Origin: Onstottus_B sp035558335
Lineage (GTDB): Bacteria > Acidobacteriota > Blastocatellia > UBA7656
Length of the DNA stretch: 13,502 bases
Assembly (NCBI GenBank): GCA_035558335.1
Contig: DATMCM010000692.1
Coordinates: 1 to 13,502, forward strand
Direction of reading: 5' to 3'
Shown: one piece after another, positions 5,358 through 13,323 of the stretch
Layout of the letters: every line of letters starts with the position of its first letter
Numbering within the stretch: the stretch's first letter is position 1
Translations under genes and position numbers: made by a program
Notes under the pieces: generated by a model
What the model was told of the DNA's origin: nothing
Database searches by the model: none
What the model saw: only the letters and a program-made list of their open reading frames with translations

Positions 5358-6720
5358 CGTTCCGAGCCTTTGCCAAGGCCTCGCTAACTCGCTTGGGCGA
5401 CGTTCCGCCTAACGTGGATTTGCCTGCAAGCGACGACTCGAGGCTCAACCTGGCGTAGAGGTCATCGTCGAACACTGCTGAGAACTTTTGGTATTCATCC
5501 AACGGAATCTCTTCCAGTGGCTTGCCCTGCCCAATCGCGTAAACAACAATGCGTCCGACAAGCTCGTGGGCCTTTCGGAACTCGACACCCTTACCGACAA
5601 GGTAATCCGCGAGATCGGTCGCATTCAAATATCCGATCGAAGCAGCGCTTCGCGTTCGCTCGCCGTCGATCTTGATGTTGCGAAGCACCGTCGTCATCAC
5701 GCTTACTGATCCGGAAAGCGTGTCGATCGTGTCGAACAGCGCTTCTTTGTCTTCTTGCATGTCCTTGTTGTAAGCCAGCGGCAGACCTTTCATCGTCGCC
5801 AGCATCGCCGCGTGATGCCCAAACACGCGCCCGGCTTTGCCGCGGACCAACTCGAGAGAATCAGGATTCTTCTTTTGCGGCATTAGCGACGAACCGGTAG
5901 AGACCGCGTCCGAGAGTTCGACAAGCCCGAACTCCGTAGTCGAGTAGATGATCAAATCCTCCGCAAGCCGGCTCAGGTGGACCATCGCAATCGCGGCGGC
6001 GCCGATGAACTCAATGACGAAGTCGCGATCGCTAACCGCGTCGATGCTGTTTTCGCACACGCCTTCAAAGCCGAGCCGACGTGCGACAGCCTCGCGATCG
6101 ATAGCAAACCCGGTTCCCGCGAGGGCGCCCGCGCCCAGCGGCAGTTGATTGACTCGTTTTCTCATATCGGAAAGCCTGGCGCGATCGCGGCTCAGCATCT
6201 CGAAATACGCGAGCAAGTAGTGCGCAAACATGATCGGCTGCGCGCGTTGAAGGTGTGTGTAACCCGGTATGATCGTGTCCTGATTAGCTTCCGCCAGGTC
6301 GAGAAGCGCGCGCTGAAGTTCGCGAATCAGGCCGGTGGCAAAGTCGATCTCGCCGCGCAGAAAGAGCCTGAGATCGGTCGCGACCTGATCGTTGCGGCTT
6401 CGCCCGGTGTGAAGTTTGTAGCCCGCATCGCCGATCGCCTGGACCAGTTTGGTCTCAACAAAGCTGTGAACGTCTTCGGCATCGCGGCTTTCGAGATATC
6501 CGATTTCCTCGCGAGCGAGTCTCTGTATCTCGCGAAGCCCGTCGCCGATCTTGCTGCCTTCAGCGTCGGTCAAGACTCCTGCGCCGACCAGCGCTTCGGC
6601 GTGGGCGAGGCTCGCTTCGATGTCGGCGTCGATCAGTCTTCGATCGAAGGCGAACGATGAGTTGAACCTCGCAAAATCGGCATCGGCTTCACTTTCGAAT
6701 CTGCCGCCCCAGAGTTTCAT
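5341..6720 (-). CDS. argH: Argininosuccinate lyase
   Basis: ArgH cleaves argininosuccinate to arginine and fumarate, the last step of arginine synthesis. The 459-residue length is normal. It begins with the typical MKLWGGRF, has HTGRSRNDQVATDLRL from 104, GYTHLQRAQP at 153-162 (containing a conserved active-site Thr-His) and the fumarase/aspartase superfamily signature GSSLMPQKKNP at 276-286, whose flexible loop holds the catalytic serine. The C-terminal NEIDRG lies in the dispersed repeat R5, so the original tail may have been altered. Unlike the other arg genes it is on the minus strand, about 1.7 kb from argB, beyond the cupin and GxxExxY genes. It is divergent from the molybdopterin oxidoreductase gene, and its own promoter must lie in the 159-base gap 6721-6879. 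Confidence 0.95.
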   Translation of the reverse strand: MKLWGGRFESEADADFARFNSSFAFDRRLIDADIEASLAHAEALVGAGVLTDAEGSKIGDGLREIQRLAREEIGYLESRDAEDVHSFVETKLVQAIGDAGYKLHTGRSRNDQVATDLRLFLRGEIDFATGLIRELQRALLDLAEANQDTIIPGYTHLQRAQPIMFAHYLLAYFEMLSRDRARLSDMRKRVNQLPLGAGALAGTGFAIDREAVARRLGFEGVCENSIDAVSDRDFVIEFIGAAAIAMVHLSRLAEDLIIYSTTEFGLVELSDAVSTGSSLMPQKKNPDSLELVRGKAGRVFGHHAAMLATMKGLPLAYNKDMQEDKEALFDTIDTLSGSVSVMTTVLRNIKIDGERTRSAASIGYLNATDLADYLVGKGVEFRKAHELVGRIVVYAIGQGKPLEEIPLDEYQKFSAVFDDDLYARLSLESSLAGKSTLGGTSPKRVSEALAKARNEIDRG

Positions 6721-6750
6721 GCGTTGCAGAATACACTATGGCAGAAGGAT

Positions 6751-6822
6751 CAGCCACAAATGCACTAAGGCCCAAAGCTTCACAAAGGCTTTCTGGCCTC
6801 TGGCCTTCCGGTTTTTGTGTCA
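6751..6822. repeat. Degraded relative of the CCACAAAGGCAC inverted repeat
   Basis: GCCACAAATGCACTAAGGCC at its left end and GGCCTTCCGGTTTTTGTGTC at its right end are roughly reverse complementary, with CACAAAGGC repeated inside. It resembles the better-preserved element at 2679-2752. It fills the gap between argH and the molybdopterin gene and would be wrongly translated if the oxidoreductase start were placed at 6817. Confidence 0.45.
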
Positions 6823-6879
6823 GATCCGTTGAATCGCTTTGATTCGTGGATTATTCTTCTTGAACCAGGTTTAACTCTT

Positions 6880-8940
6880 ATGTCAGAAACGCGAACCATT
6901 CATGCAGCCTGTCCGCACGACTGTCCGGACACTTGTGCAATGCTAGTCGAAGTCGAGGACGGTCGCGCGGTGAAAGTCTCCGGCGACTCCGCTCATCCGC
7001 CGACTCAAGGGTTTCTCTGCACAAAAGTGACTCGCTATCTCGAACGCGTCTACAACCCGGACCGCGTGCTGTATCCGATGAAGCGGGTGGGAGCGAAAGG
7101 CGAAGGCCGTTTCCAACGCATCTCGTGGGACGAAGCTTTGGACATAATCGCGAGCCGCTTCCGTGAGATCGCCGCATCTCTGGACGGACCTGAAGCGATT
7201 CTGCCTTATAGCTACGGCGGGACGATGGGCATAGTCAACAGCGGAAGCATGGATCGGCGTTTCTTTAATCGACTTGGCGCGAGCAAACTCGCGCGAACGA
7301 TCTGCTCGGCTGCCGGCGGCGAAGCGATTGCCCACACGCTCGGCGCCAAGATGGGCACCGATGTTGAGAACTTCCATCGCGCGCGGCTCATAGTTTTGTG
7401 GGGAACCAACACGCTCTCGTCCAACATCCATCTCTGGCCGGAGATCAAACGCGCGGTTGAAGACGGCGCCCGGCTGATCGGGATCGATCCCTATCGCAAC
7501 CACACGATGGACCAGTGTCATCAATTGATTCAGCTTCGGCCCGGAACAGACGCCGCGCTGGCGCTGGCGATGATGAACGTGATCATCAGCGAGGGATTGG
7601 AAGACCGCGACTACATCGAACATCACACCCTGGGTTTCGACAAACTGCGCGAGCGCGCCGCCGAATTTCCGGCTTCGCGAGCGGCCTCGATCTGCGGCAT
7701 CGCGGAAGAAGTGATTGTGCAGCTTGCCCGCGAGTACGCGACCATCCGACCCGCGGTCATTCGTGTGAACTACGGTCTGCAGCGCCATGCCGGCGGAGGA
7801 ATGGCAGTTCGCGCGATCTCGTGTCTGCCTGCGGTGGTGGGCGCGTGGCGCGATGCGGGCGGTGGCGTGTTGCTTTCGACGAGCGGCATGTTTCAGTTTG
7901 ACGTAAACGCCCTCGAGCGGCCGGATCTGATTCGCGGCGATCCTCGAACGATCAATATGTCACGGCTTGGTGAAGCTCTCACCGAAGCAAGCCCTCCGGT
8001 TTGCGCGATCTATGTTTATAACTCGAACCCGGCGACCATCGCTCCCGATCAATCGCGGGTCATCGAAGGCTTCAAGCGCGAGGACCTGTTTACGGTAGTG
8101 CATGAGCAGTTTCAAACCGACACCGCCGACTACGCCGACATTTTGTTGCCGGCGACTACGCAGCTCGAGCATCGCGATATGATCAAGCCGTACGGTCACT
8201 ACTATCTGGTGTACAGCGAACCGGCCATTGCGCCGCTCGGCGAAGCCAAGCCAAACTGGGAAGTGTTTAGCCTGCTCGCCGAACGCATGGGGTTCGAAGA
8301 GGATTGTTTCAAAGACTCCGATGAAGACATCATCAGCCAGGCGCTCGCGGGTGATTATAAGCCGTTCGAGGGAGTCACTCTCGATCGCTTGAAGAGAGAC
8401 GGTTGGGCGCGACTCAATCTGCCTGAAACATTCGCACCATTTTCAGAGGGCGGATATTCGACTCCTTCGGGCAAATGTGAATTCTACTCTGAATCGATGG
8501 AACGAATTGGACTCGACCCGGTGCCGGCTTATATTCCGCCGCGTGAGTCGCCCGTCTCAGCGCCGGAGCTTGCGGCGCGTTATCCGATTCAGCTACTCAG
8601 CCCGCCGGCGAATTCATTTTTGAACTCAAGCTTCTCGCACCTGAAGTCTTTCATAAAAGCGGAGCGCGAACCGTTCATCCAACTTAGCGAGGAGGACGCC
8701 ACATCGCGCGGCATCGTTGACGGACAGATGGTTCGAGTGTGGAACGACCGAGGCGCGTGTCAGCTGATCGCCCGAGTCTCGGATCGCGTGAAACCGGGAG
8801 TTGCGGTCGCGCTTGCGATCTGGTGGAACAAGCGTAGCCCAGGGAATACCAACGTGAACCAGACGGTTTCCCAGGAGCTGACGGACATCGGCGCCGGCGC
8901 GACGTTCTATGACAATCTTGTCGAAGTCGCGAGTGCGTGA
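6880..8940 (+). CDS. Molybdopterin-dependent oxidoreductase (DMSO reductase / formate dehydrogenase superfamily)
   Basis: This 686-residue protein begins with a [4Fe-4S] site: Cys11, Cys15, Cys19 and Cys47 in CPHDCPDTC and GFLCTK. A molybdopterin-binding core follows (ISWDEALDIIASRF at 81-94, VLWGTN, GIDPYRN, QLRPGTDAALALAM) and a C-terminal dinucleotide-binding domain from about 590 (VRVWNDRGAC, NVNQTVSQ). Cys142 in TICSAAGG sits roughly where such enzymes have their Mo ligand; this is inference. The substrate cannot be named. No twin-arginine signal is present, so it is probably cytoplasmic, and no iron-sulfur or membrane partner gene is adjacent. I chose ATG 6880 because the cysteine motif starts ten residues later; a start at 6817 would add 21 residues from a repeat-derived spacer. 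It is divergent from argH. Confidence 0.88.
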   Translation: MSETRTIHAACPHDCPDTCAMLVEVEDGRAVKVSGDSAHPPTQGFLCTKVTRYLERVYNPDRVLYPMKRVGAKGEGRFQRISWDEALDIIASRFREIAASLDGPEAILPYSYGGTMGIVNSGSMDRRFFNRLGASKLARTICSAAGGEAIAHTLGAKMGTDVENFHRARLIVLWGTNTLSSNIHLWPEIKRAVEDGARLIGIDPYRNHTMDQCHQLIQLRPGTDAALALAMMNVIISEGLEDRDYIEHHTLGFDKLRERAAEFPASRAASICGIAEEVIVQLAREYATIRPAVIRVNYGLQRHAGGGMAVRAISCLPAVVGAWRDAGGGVLLSTSGMFQFDVNALERPDLIRGDPRTINMSRLGEALTEASPPVCAIYVYNSNPATIAPDQSRVIEGFKREDLFTVVHEQFQTDTADYADILLPATTQLEHRDMIKPYGHYYLVYSEPAIAPLGEAKPNWEVFSLLAERMGFEEDCFKDSDEDIISQALAGDYKPFEGVTLDRLKRDGWARLNLPETFAPFSEGGYSTPSGKCEFYSESMERIGLDPVPAYIPPRESPVSAPELAARYPIQLLSPPANSFLNSSFSHLKSFIKAEREPFIQLSEEDATSRGIVDGQMVRVWNDRGACQLIARVSDRVKPGVAVALAIWWNKRSPGNTNVNQTVSQELTDIGAGATFYDNLVEVASA

Positions 8941-9191
8941 TTTAAGGATCACCACTGATTGATTTCAGCCGCGTGAACTCGGCGCCGATGGTATTAATAG
9001 TTCAAGGTGAAGCCGCTCGAGAAATACCTTTCCGCAGTAGGCGGTGAGTGCCGCACTGGCTGGAGGTCGCTAACCGAGTTAAGCAAGAGAGGAGAGCGAT
9101 GTATGAGCGGGTTCGAGTGCGGAGCTAGAACCGAAAGATGAAACATAGTATCATTCAACAAGCCTGATTGAGGGAGCAGACTAGTAACAAA
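8941..9191. other. Intergenic stretch with no recognised gene
   Basis: These 251 bases separate the molybdopterin gene from the toxin-antitoxin-like pair. A ten-codon frame with a good purine-rich leader (ATG 9099, TAG 9126-9128) is too short to call. The part around 9040-9090, with GGCGGTGAGTGCCGCAC, looks self-complementary and could belong to a structured RNA, but I cannot name one. Bases 8946-8985 vaguely resemble the dispersed repeats and may be a decayed copy. Confidence 0.4.
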
Positions 9192-9428
9192 ATGAGTGGC
9201 ACAACCATACCCGAAAAGACAGAACTAGGCTGGGTAGTTGACGTCCCAAATGAGATAGCTCGTGCCCTTAGTCTGGCCGAAGGATCGATAGCGATTCTCC
9301 ACGTGAAGGATGGGCACTTAGAAGTGGAGATGCTGCCACCGGCCTCTAGAGCGCTAAAAGAATCAGTCCGAGACACCTATGACCGATTTAAGGATGCGTT
9401 CGATGAGATGAAACGTCTTGGCGATTGA
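9192..9428 (+). CDS. Probable antitoxin of a Doc-type toxin-antitoxin pair
   Basis: The 78-residue product is not one I can assign to a named family. Residues 13-48 (GWVVDVPNEIARALSLAEGSIAILHVKDGHLEVEML) have the alternating pattern and the N-E-I-A-x-x-L-x-L-x-E-G run of AbrB/MazE-like swapped-hairpin DNA-binding domains. The charged C-terminal part (ALKESVRDTYDRFKDAFDEMKRLGD) should form an amphipathic helix of the kind antitoxins use to cover a toxin. It precedes and overlaps the Doc-like gene by 11 bases, the usual order. I chose ATG 9192; AGGGAG lies 15 bases upstream, rather far, and a TTG at 9168 would lengthen it by eight residues. Autoregulation of the pair is expected from the family pattern but no operator was identified. 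Confidence 0.65.
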   Translation: MSGTTIPEKTELGWVVDVPNEIARALSLAEGSIAILHVKDGHLEVEMLPPASRALKESVRDTYDRFKDAFDEMKRLGD

Positions 9429-9840
9429 AAAAATACGCTATCTATCTTATTCCGAAGCTGTACTAATTCACATTCTACTAATGCGCCTTTCCGGCGACCA
9501 GCACTACGGCGTGTTTGATCGTGCTTTGGTTGAATCCGCGCTCGCTCGGCCGAAACAAGCAGCAGTATACGAAGGCGCAGACTTGATACGACAGGCAGCA
9601 ACCCTCTGTTACGGGCTCATCAAGAACCACCCCTGGGTTGGCGGCAAAAAGCGAACCGCAAAGGCAATAACCAACGAGTTCTTGAAGAGGAACGGGAGAA
9701 TAATTCAAGCATCCACTCACGAGATAATTAAGCTTGTCGTTGCTGTTGAAGAAAACGCGTGGCCAGTGGACAAGGCCGAAGCTTGGCTACGCACAAACGT
9801 CTTCGACTTACCAGACTCTGTGTCTCTACTCGTTGAGTGA
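9418..9840 (+). CDS. Doc/Fic-family protein with degenerate catalytic motif (putative toxin)
   Basis: This 140-residue protein has the compact all-helical Doc layout: an N-terminal IRYLSYSEAVLIH stretch, GVFDRALVESALARPKQ at 31-47 and the Fic motif region NHPWVGGKKRTAKA at 70-83. Doc toxins inactivate EF-Tu by phosphorylating it, using a motif H-x-F-x-D-x-N-K-R. Here His71 and Arg79 are kept, but the Mg-binding acidic residue is Gly75, the Asn is Lys77 and the Phe is Trp73. It may be inactive, or use a different chemistry. The start is TTG 9418, inside the last codons of the antitoxin gene; a later ATG at 9481 would remove the conserved N-terminus. GC content is visibly lower than in neighbouring genes, fitting horizontal gain. 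Confidence 0.75.
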   Translation: MAIEKIRYLSYSEAVLIHILLMRLSGDQHYGVFDRALVESALARPKQAAVYEGADLIRQAATLCYGLIKNHPWVGGKKRTAKAITNEFLKRNGRIIQASTHEIIKLVVAVEENAWPVDKAEAWLRTNVFDLPDSVSLLVE

Positions 9841-9874
9841 CTCCTAACCGAACCCTTGTCCCGCCAGACTACTT

Positions 9875-9925
9875 AGCTCTGTCGGGCGGCCAAGAGCTGC
9901 AGAGCCTTCGAATCCAGGGTTCTGC
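9875..9925. other. Two tandem short hairpins downstream of the toxin gene
   Basis: AGCTCT (9875-9880) pairs with AGAGCT (9893-9898), and GCAGAGCC (9899-9906) pairs with GGTTCTGC (9918-9925) with one G-T wobble. No T-run follows, so this is not a standard intrinsic terminator. It may mark the end of the toxin-antitoxin transcript or be chance structure. Confidence 0.25.
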
Positions 9926-9932
9926 CTACGCA

Positions 9933-9941
9933 TGCTACAAT
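9933..9941 (+). promoter_or_regulatory. Possible extended -10 promoter of the HEAT-cyclophilin gene
   Basis: TGCTACAAT fits the extended -10 form TGnTATAAT with one mismatch and lies 50 bases before ATG 9992. No convincing -35 box is present at the usual spacing, as can be the case for extended -10 promoters. This is the best promoter-like string in the 151-base gap after the toxin gene. Confidence 0.35.
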
Positions 9942-9991
9942 AGGTCAACCGTGCCAACATCGCGAGATCTCGACTGACGGAAAACGTCGCT

Positions 9992-12163
9992 ATGAAGTTT
10001 CAGACCTTTGGTGTTGTAGTTGTCGTTCTGATGTTTCAGATATTGGGGGAGGGGCAGGCGCCGCCGGTCACCCTATCCAATCGCAAACCCTCGCTAAAAC
10101 GAGACCGCACGCAGCGGATCTTGTATCCGAAAATAGTTCAGTTCGAAGATGAGCGCGCGGTCAACGCCGAGTTGATCGATATGTTGTTGCTGCCTCACGG
10201 TGGCGTCCGTCGGCGAGCGATTCTGGCGCTCGGGCGAATCGGGTATCCAAGCGTGCTCGGAGTGCTGATGGGCGTGCTTGCGGGTGATAAGAACGCAGAG
10301 AACCGGGACCCGAGCTTTCGAGCGTTGGCGGCGTTCTCGCTTGGCGAGATTGAAAGCCACGCCGCGACCGCCGCTTTGATCGAGCGGCTCGATCCGGCGA
10401 TCGAAAAGTCAGAAGCGGTGCGCGCTCGAGTCATCGAAGCTCTTGGAAAGATCGGTTCAAACAAGTTGTCGGCCGCGGTGCTGGGCAATTACGGCGTGGC
10501 GGGACTGGCGGATGCGATTGTAAAGCAACTTCCACCCACCGACACCCAGCCATCGGAAGCCGGCAAACTGATTGGATCGCTCGCGCTGACCGCGCTTTTC
10601 AGACTGCGGCAGCCGTCCACCGTTAAAGGCATCGCCGCGCAACTGCGATCTCCGGACGAGGATCTCAGATGGCAAGCTGCGAACGCCCTTGCCCGGATAC
10701 GCGATGTGATTGCGCCTGCTGTGCCGGCCCTGCTGCCGCTGCTGGCGGACAAAAACCCCTTGGTGCGAGCGAACGCGGCTCGCGCCCTCGGCGTTGCGAA
10801 GGCAACTGAAGCGGTTGAGCCCTTGATTCGTTTGCTTGCCGACGAAGACTTCCGAGTGGCTTCCAATGCCATCAACGCTCTCGGGGCAATTGGCGACTCT
10901 CGCGGCCTCGAACCTTTGTCGACGCTTGGCAAATCGCAACTGGCAGCTTATCGCTCCTTCGATCGCGAGAAGAACGGAGTGCCCACGCAACAGAACACGC
11001 TGTTGTTGATTGCGACGGCGCTTGGCAACCTCAAGGACCCGCGAGGCCTCGAGTTTCTAAAAGCGCTGCGGTTTGCCGACGGCAAGCTGGGATCGAGTCC
11101 GGAGATTGAAACCGCCATCGCCAAGTTCGGGGACGCAGCGTTCTTCGAAGTCCCGAACTCGGTAAAGCTGCCGGGCAACGACTGGAGCGCAATGGCGGCC
11201 TACGCGCAAGGACTGGGACAACTCGGCTCGGCGCGCGCGAAGGCGGTCTTGCTCGATTTGCTTGCTGGCAAGACTTATGGGAAACCCGATCCGCGAGCGG
11301 TCTCGGACATCCTCAACGCGCTCGCGGCGGTGAAGGCAGACGGCCTTCGCGGTATTCTGCTCGATCAGTTAAAGGCGGAAGACGTGATCGTCCGCGCGAC
11401 GGCAGCACTTTTGTTGGGCGAGCTTGGCAATTCGGAAGAACCGGTGACTCAGGCTCTGGAAGCCGCTTACAAGGCGGCGCGGTCGGACAAGATGAACGAT
11501 GCGCGAATTGCAATCATCGAAGCGGCTGCCAGGCTCAAGCGACCGATGGACGTTCGTGTCCTTTCCGACGACATCCTCGAAGACGACTATGTTGTCAGGT
11601 TGAAGGCAGCCGAACTTCTTGTTCAGTCCGGGGCCGAGATCGTCGCAAGCAAACCGCTTCAGATCGGAAGAGTGAAGACCGGGCACGACCGGACCTATTG
11701 GCAGCGAATCGCGCAGTTGAGCGAGTCGGTCAACGACTTCTTCGCTATCATCCATACCAGGAAAGGCGACGTCCGCATAAAGCTCTATCCCGAAGATGCG
11801 CCGATGACCGTGGACAATTTTATTCACCTCGCGCGATCCGGTTTTTACAACGGCCTGACCTTCCCCAGGGCGGTTCCGAACTTCGTGATCCAGGGAGGAG
11901 ACCCGCGCGGCGATATGAACGGCGGACCGGGCTATCAGATCCGTTGCGAGATCAATCTCAAGCAGTATGGTACGGGGACGGTTGGGATGGCGTTGTCGGG
12001 CAAGGACACCGGCGGCAGTCAGTTCTTTATCACACATTCGCCGCAGCCACATCTTGATGGCGGCTACACGGTGTTCGGTCAAGTTGTCGAGGGGATGGAC
12101 GTGGTGAACAGAATAGCCCGCGGCGATCGCATCGAACGAGTCGAGATCATTGAGCCGAAATAA
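9992..12163 (+). CDS. Secreted HEAT-repeat protein with C-terminal cyclophilin (peptidyl-prolyl isomerase) domain
   Basis: This 723-residue protein has a signal peptide (MKFQTFGVVVVVLMFQILGEGQA), then many HEAT-like helical repeats from about 60 to 550, for example VRRRAILALGRIG, LRWQAANALARI, VRANAARALG and VRATAALLLGELG. A cyclophilin domain fills about 583-722. Of the cyclophilin active-site residues, the Arg, Phe and Gln are seen in FPRAVPNFVIQGGD and the later Phe in GSQFFIT; the tryptophan position is Leu (HLDGGYTVFGQV), as in many bacterial forms. The isomerase therefore looks active. The likely role is folding or scaffolding of exported proteins in the periplasm, with the HEAT solenoid as the binding platform; the partner is unknown. 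The leader has only weak ribosome-binding similarity. Confidence 0.88.
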   Translation: MKFQTFGVVVVVLMFQILGEGQAPPVTLSNRKPSLKRDRTQRILYPKIVQFEDERAVNAELIDMLLLPHGGVRRRAILALGRIGYPSVLGVLMGVLAGDKNAENRDPSFRALAAFSLGEIESHAATAALIERLDPAIEKSEAVRARVIEALGKIGSNKLSAAVLGNYGVAGLADAIVKQLPPTDTQPSEAGKLIGSLALTALFRLRQPSTVKGIAAQLRSPDEDLRWQAANALARIRDVIAPAVPALLPLLADKNPLVRANAARALGVAKATEAVEPLIRLLADEDFRVASNAINALGAIGDSRGLEPLSTLGKSQLAAYRSFDREKNGVPTQQNTLLLIATALGNLKDPRGLEFLKALRFADGKLGSSPEIETAIAKFGDAAFFEVPNSVKLPGNDWSAMAAYAQGLGQLGSARAKAVLLDLLAGKTYGKPDPRAVSDILNALAAVKADGLRGILLDQLKAEDVIVRATAALLLGELGNSEEPVTQALEAAYKAARSDKMNDARIAIIEAAARLKRPMDVRVLSDDILEDDYVVRLKAAELLVQSGAEIVASKPLQIGRVKTGHDRTYWQRIAQLSESVNDFFAIIHTRKGDVRIKLYPEDAPMTVDNFIHLARSGFYNGLTFPRAVPNFVIQGGDPRGDMNGGPGYQIRCEINLKQYGTGTVGMALSGKDTGGSQFFITHSPQPHLDGGYTVFGQVVEGMDVVNRIARGDRIERVEIIEPK

Positions 12164-12279
12164 TGGCGTCAAATCTTGAATAAGTTTACGGTATGGAACC
12201 TCGATGATTTCATTCCCTGACTGAAAGAATGCGCTTCGACTCACCACACGGTTTTTCATGTAGTATTGCGGCCAACAGC

Positions 12280-12284
12280 GGAGG
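12280..12284 (+). promoter_or_regulatory. Ribosome binding site of the metallo-beta-lactamase-fold gene
   Basis: GGAGG lies four bases before ATG 12289. Together with the signal peptide that begins at this ATG it decides the start against an in-frame ATG at 12229. Confidence 0.6.
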
Positions 12285-12288
12285 CTTA

Positions 12289-13311
12289 ATGAGAAGAGCA
12301 GCGGTTCTAACATTGATCGGAGTGCTCGTGATGGGTGCGGTCGGGGTCGCTCAGCCCGCGCCGACAAAAGCGGCGGACGATTTTCAACTGGTCAAAGTCG
12401 GAGAGGGCATCTATGCCGCTATAGCTAAACCCGGCGGCCTCGCTTCCGGGAATGCCGGGTTCATCGTCGGCGATTCAGGCGTGCTGGTTGTCGACACGTT
12501 CTTTACTCCCATCGCGATCGAAGAGCTAATCGGTGAGATTGCGGCGCAAACCCCGCAACCGATCAAATACGCGGTCAACACTCACTACCATCTCGATCAT
12601 ACCGGCGGCAATCAGGTCCTCGCAGCGCGCAACGTTCCCATCATCGCGCACGATAACGTCGAGAGCTGGCAGACTCTAAAGAACCGGCGTTTCCTGCCAC
12701 CGCCGGAGGAGCTGCAAAAGCGGCGAGCAGACACTGCGAAGCAAATAGCTGAGACCCCGGAAGACCAGAAGGATAAGCGGTCGCAGCTCGAGCGGCAACT
12801 GCGCAGGCTCGATGCGATGGTTGCGATCAAGTTGACGAAACCGTCAATGACGTTCCGCGAGGGCGCTTTGCATATCTATCTCGGCACTCGCGAAGTTGTG
12901 CTTTTCAGCTTGCCGGGTCATACCGGAGGCGACGTGTTGGTGTTCGTGCCTGACGCCAACGTGATGTTCACCGGAGACATGGGTTGGTCAAAGACACTTC
13001 CGAACCTTGTAGACGCGACGGTGAACGATTGGATCCCATCGCTTGACAAGATCCTAAGCAACCATGCCGGCGCGAAGTTCATTCCGGGACACGGCGATGT
13101 AGCGAGCGCGGCGGAGATGCGTGACTTCAGAGACTATCTTGATGACTTGCGAAACCGGGTGAAGAAGGGAATCGCCGACGGCCTGACGATTGACCAGGCG
13201 AAGACGCAGCTTGCGCTTCCCGAGAAGTATAAGAGCTTTGCCTTTCAGAATTTCGCTCAGCCGAATGTCGAGGACATGTACAAAGAGTTGAAAGGGACGA
13301 AGACGCAATAG
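12289..13311 (+). CDS. Secreted metallo-beta-lactamase-fold hydrolase
   Basis: This 340-residue protein has a signal peptide (MRRAAVLTLIGVLVMGAVGVAQ) and a full set of metal ligands of the superfamily: HYHLDH at 99-104 (His99, His101, Asp103, His104), His211 in LPGHTGGD, Asp230 in MFTGD and His268 in PGHGD. Both metal sites look intact, so it should be an active hydrolase outside the cytoplasm. Between the second and third motifs it has a charged, helical insertion (about 138-178, PPPEELQKRRADTAKQ onward) that may form a coiled coil. The substrate is not evident; the architecture is unlike glyoxalase II or RNase Z, and resembles periplasmic MBL-fold proteins of the beta-lactamase/quinohemoprotein-linked kind. 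It follows the HEAT-cyclophilin gene by 125 bases in the same direction. Confidence 0.88.
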   Translation: MRRAAVLTLIGVLVMGAVGVAQPAPTKAADDFQLVKVGEGIYAAIAKPGGLASGNAGFIVGDSGVLVVDTFFTPIAIEELIGEIAAQTPQPIKYAVNTHYHLDHTGGNQVLAARNVPIIAHDNVESWQTLKNRRFLPPPEELQKRRADTAKQIAETPEDQKDKRSQLERQLRRLDAMVAIKLTKPSMTFREGALHIYLGTREVVLFSLPGHTGGDVLVFVPDANVMFTGDMGWSKTLPNLVDATVNDWIPSLDKILSNHAGAKFIPGHGDVASAAEMRDFRDYLDDLRNRVKKGIADGLTIDQAKTQLALPEKYKSFAFQNFAQPNVEDMYKELKGTKTQ

Positions 13312-13323
13312 TATTCGCGAAGT

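Noticed and set aside
9099..9128. Ten-codon frame (MYERVRVRS) with a purine-rich leader before the toxin-antitoxin pair
   Set aside because: Too short, with no codon pattern or context marking it as a leader peptide; easily due to chance.
9907..9915. TTCGAATCC resembling a tRNA T-loop
   Set aside because: The flanking bases do not form a T-stem in the correct register, and no anticodon arm, D arm or acceptor stem can be found upstream.
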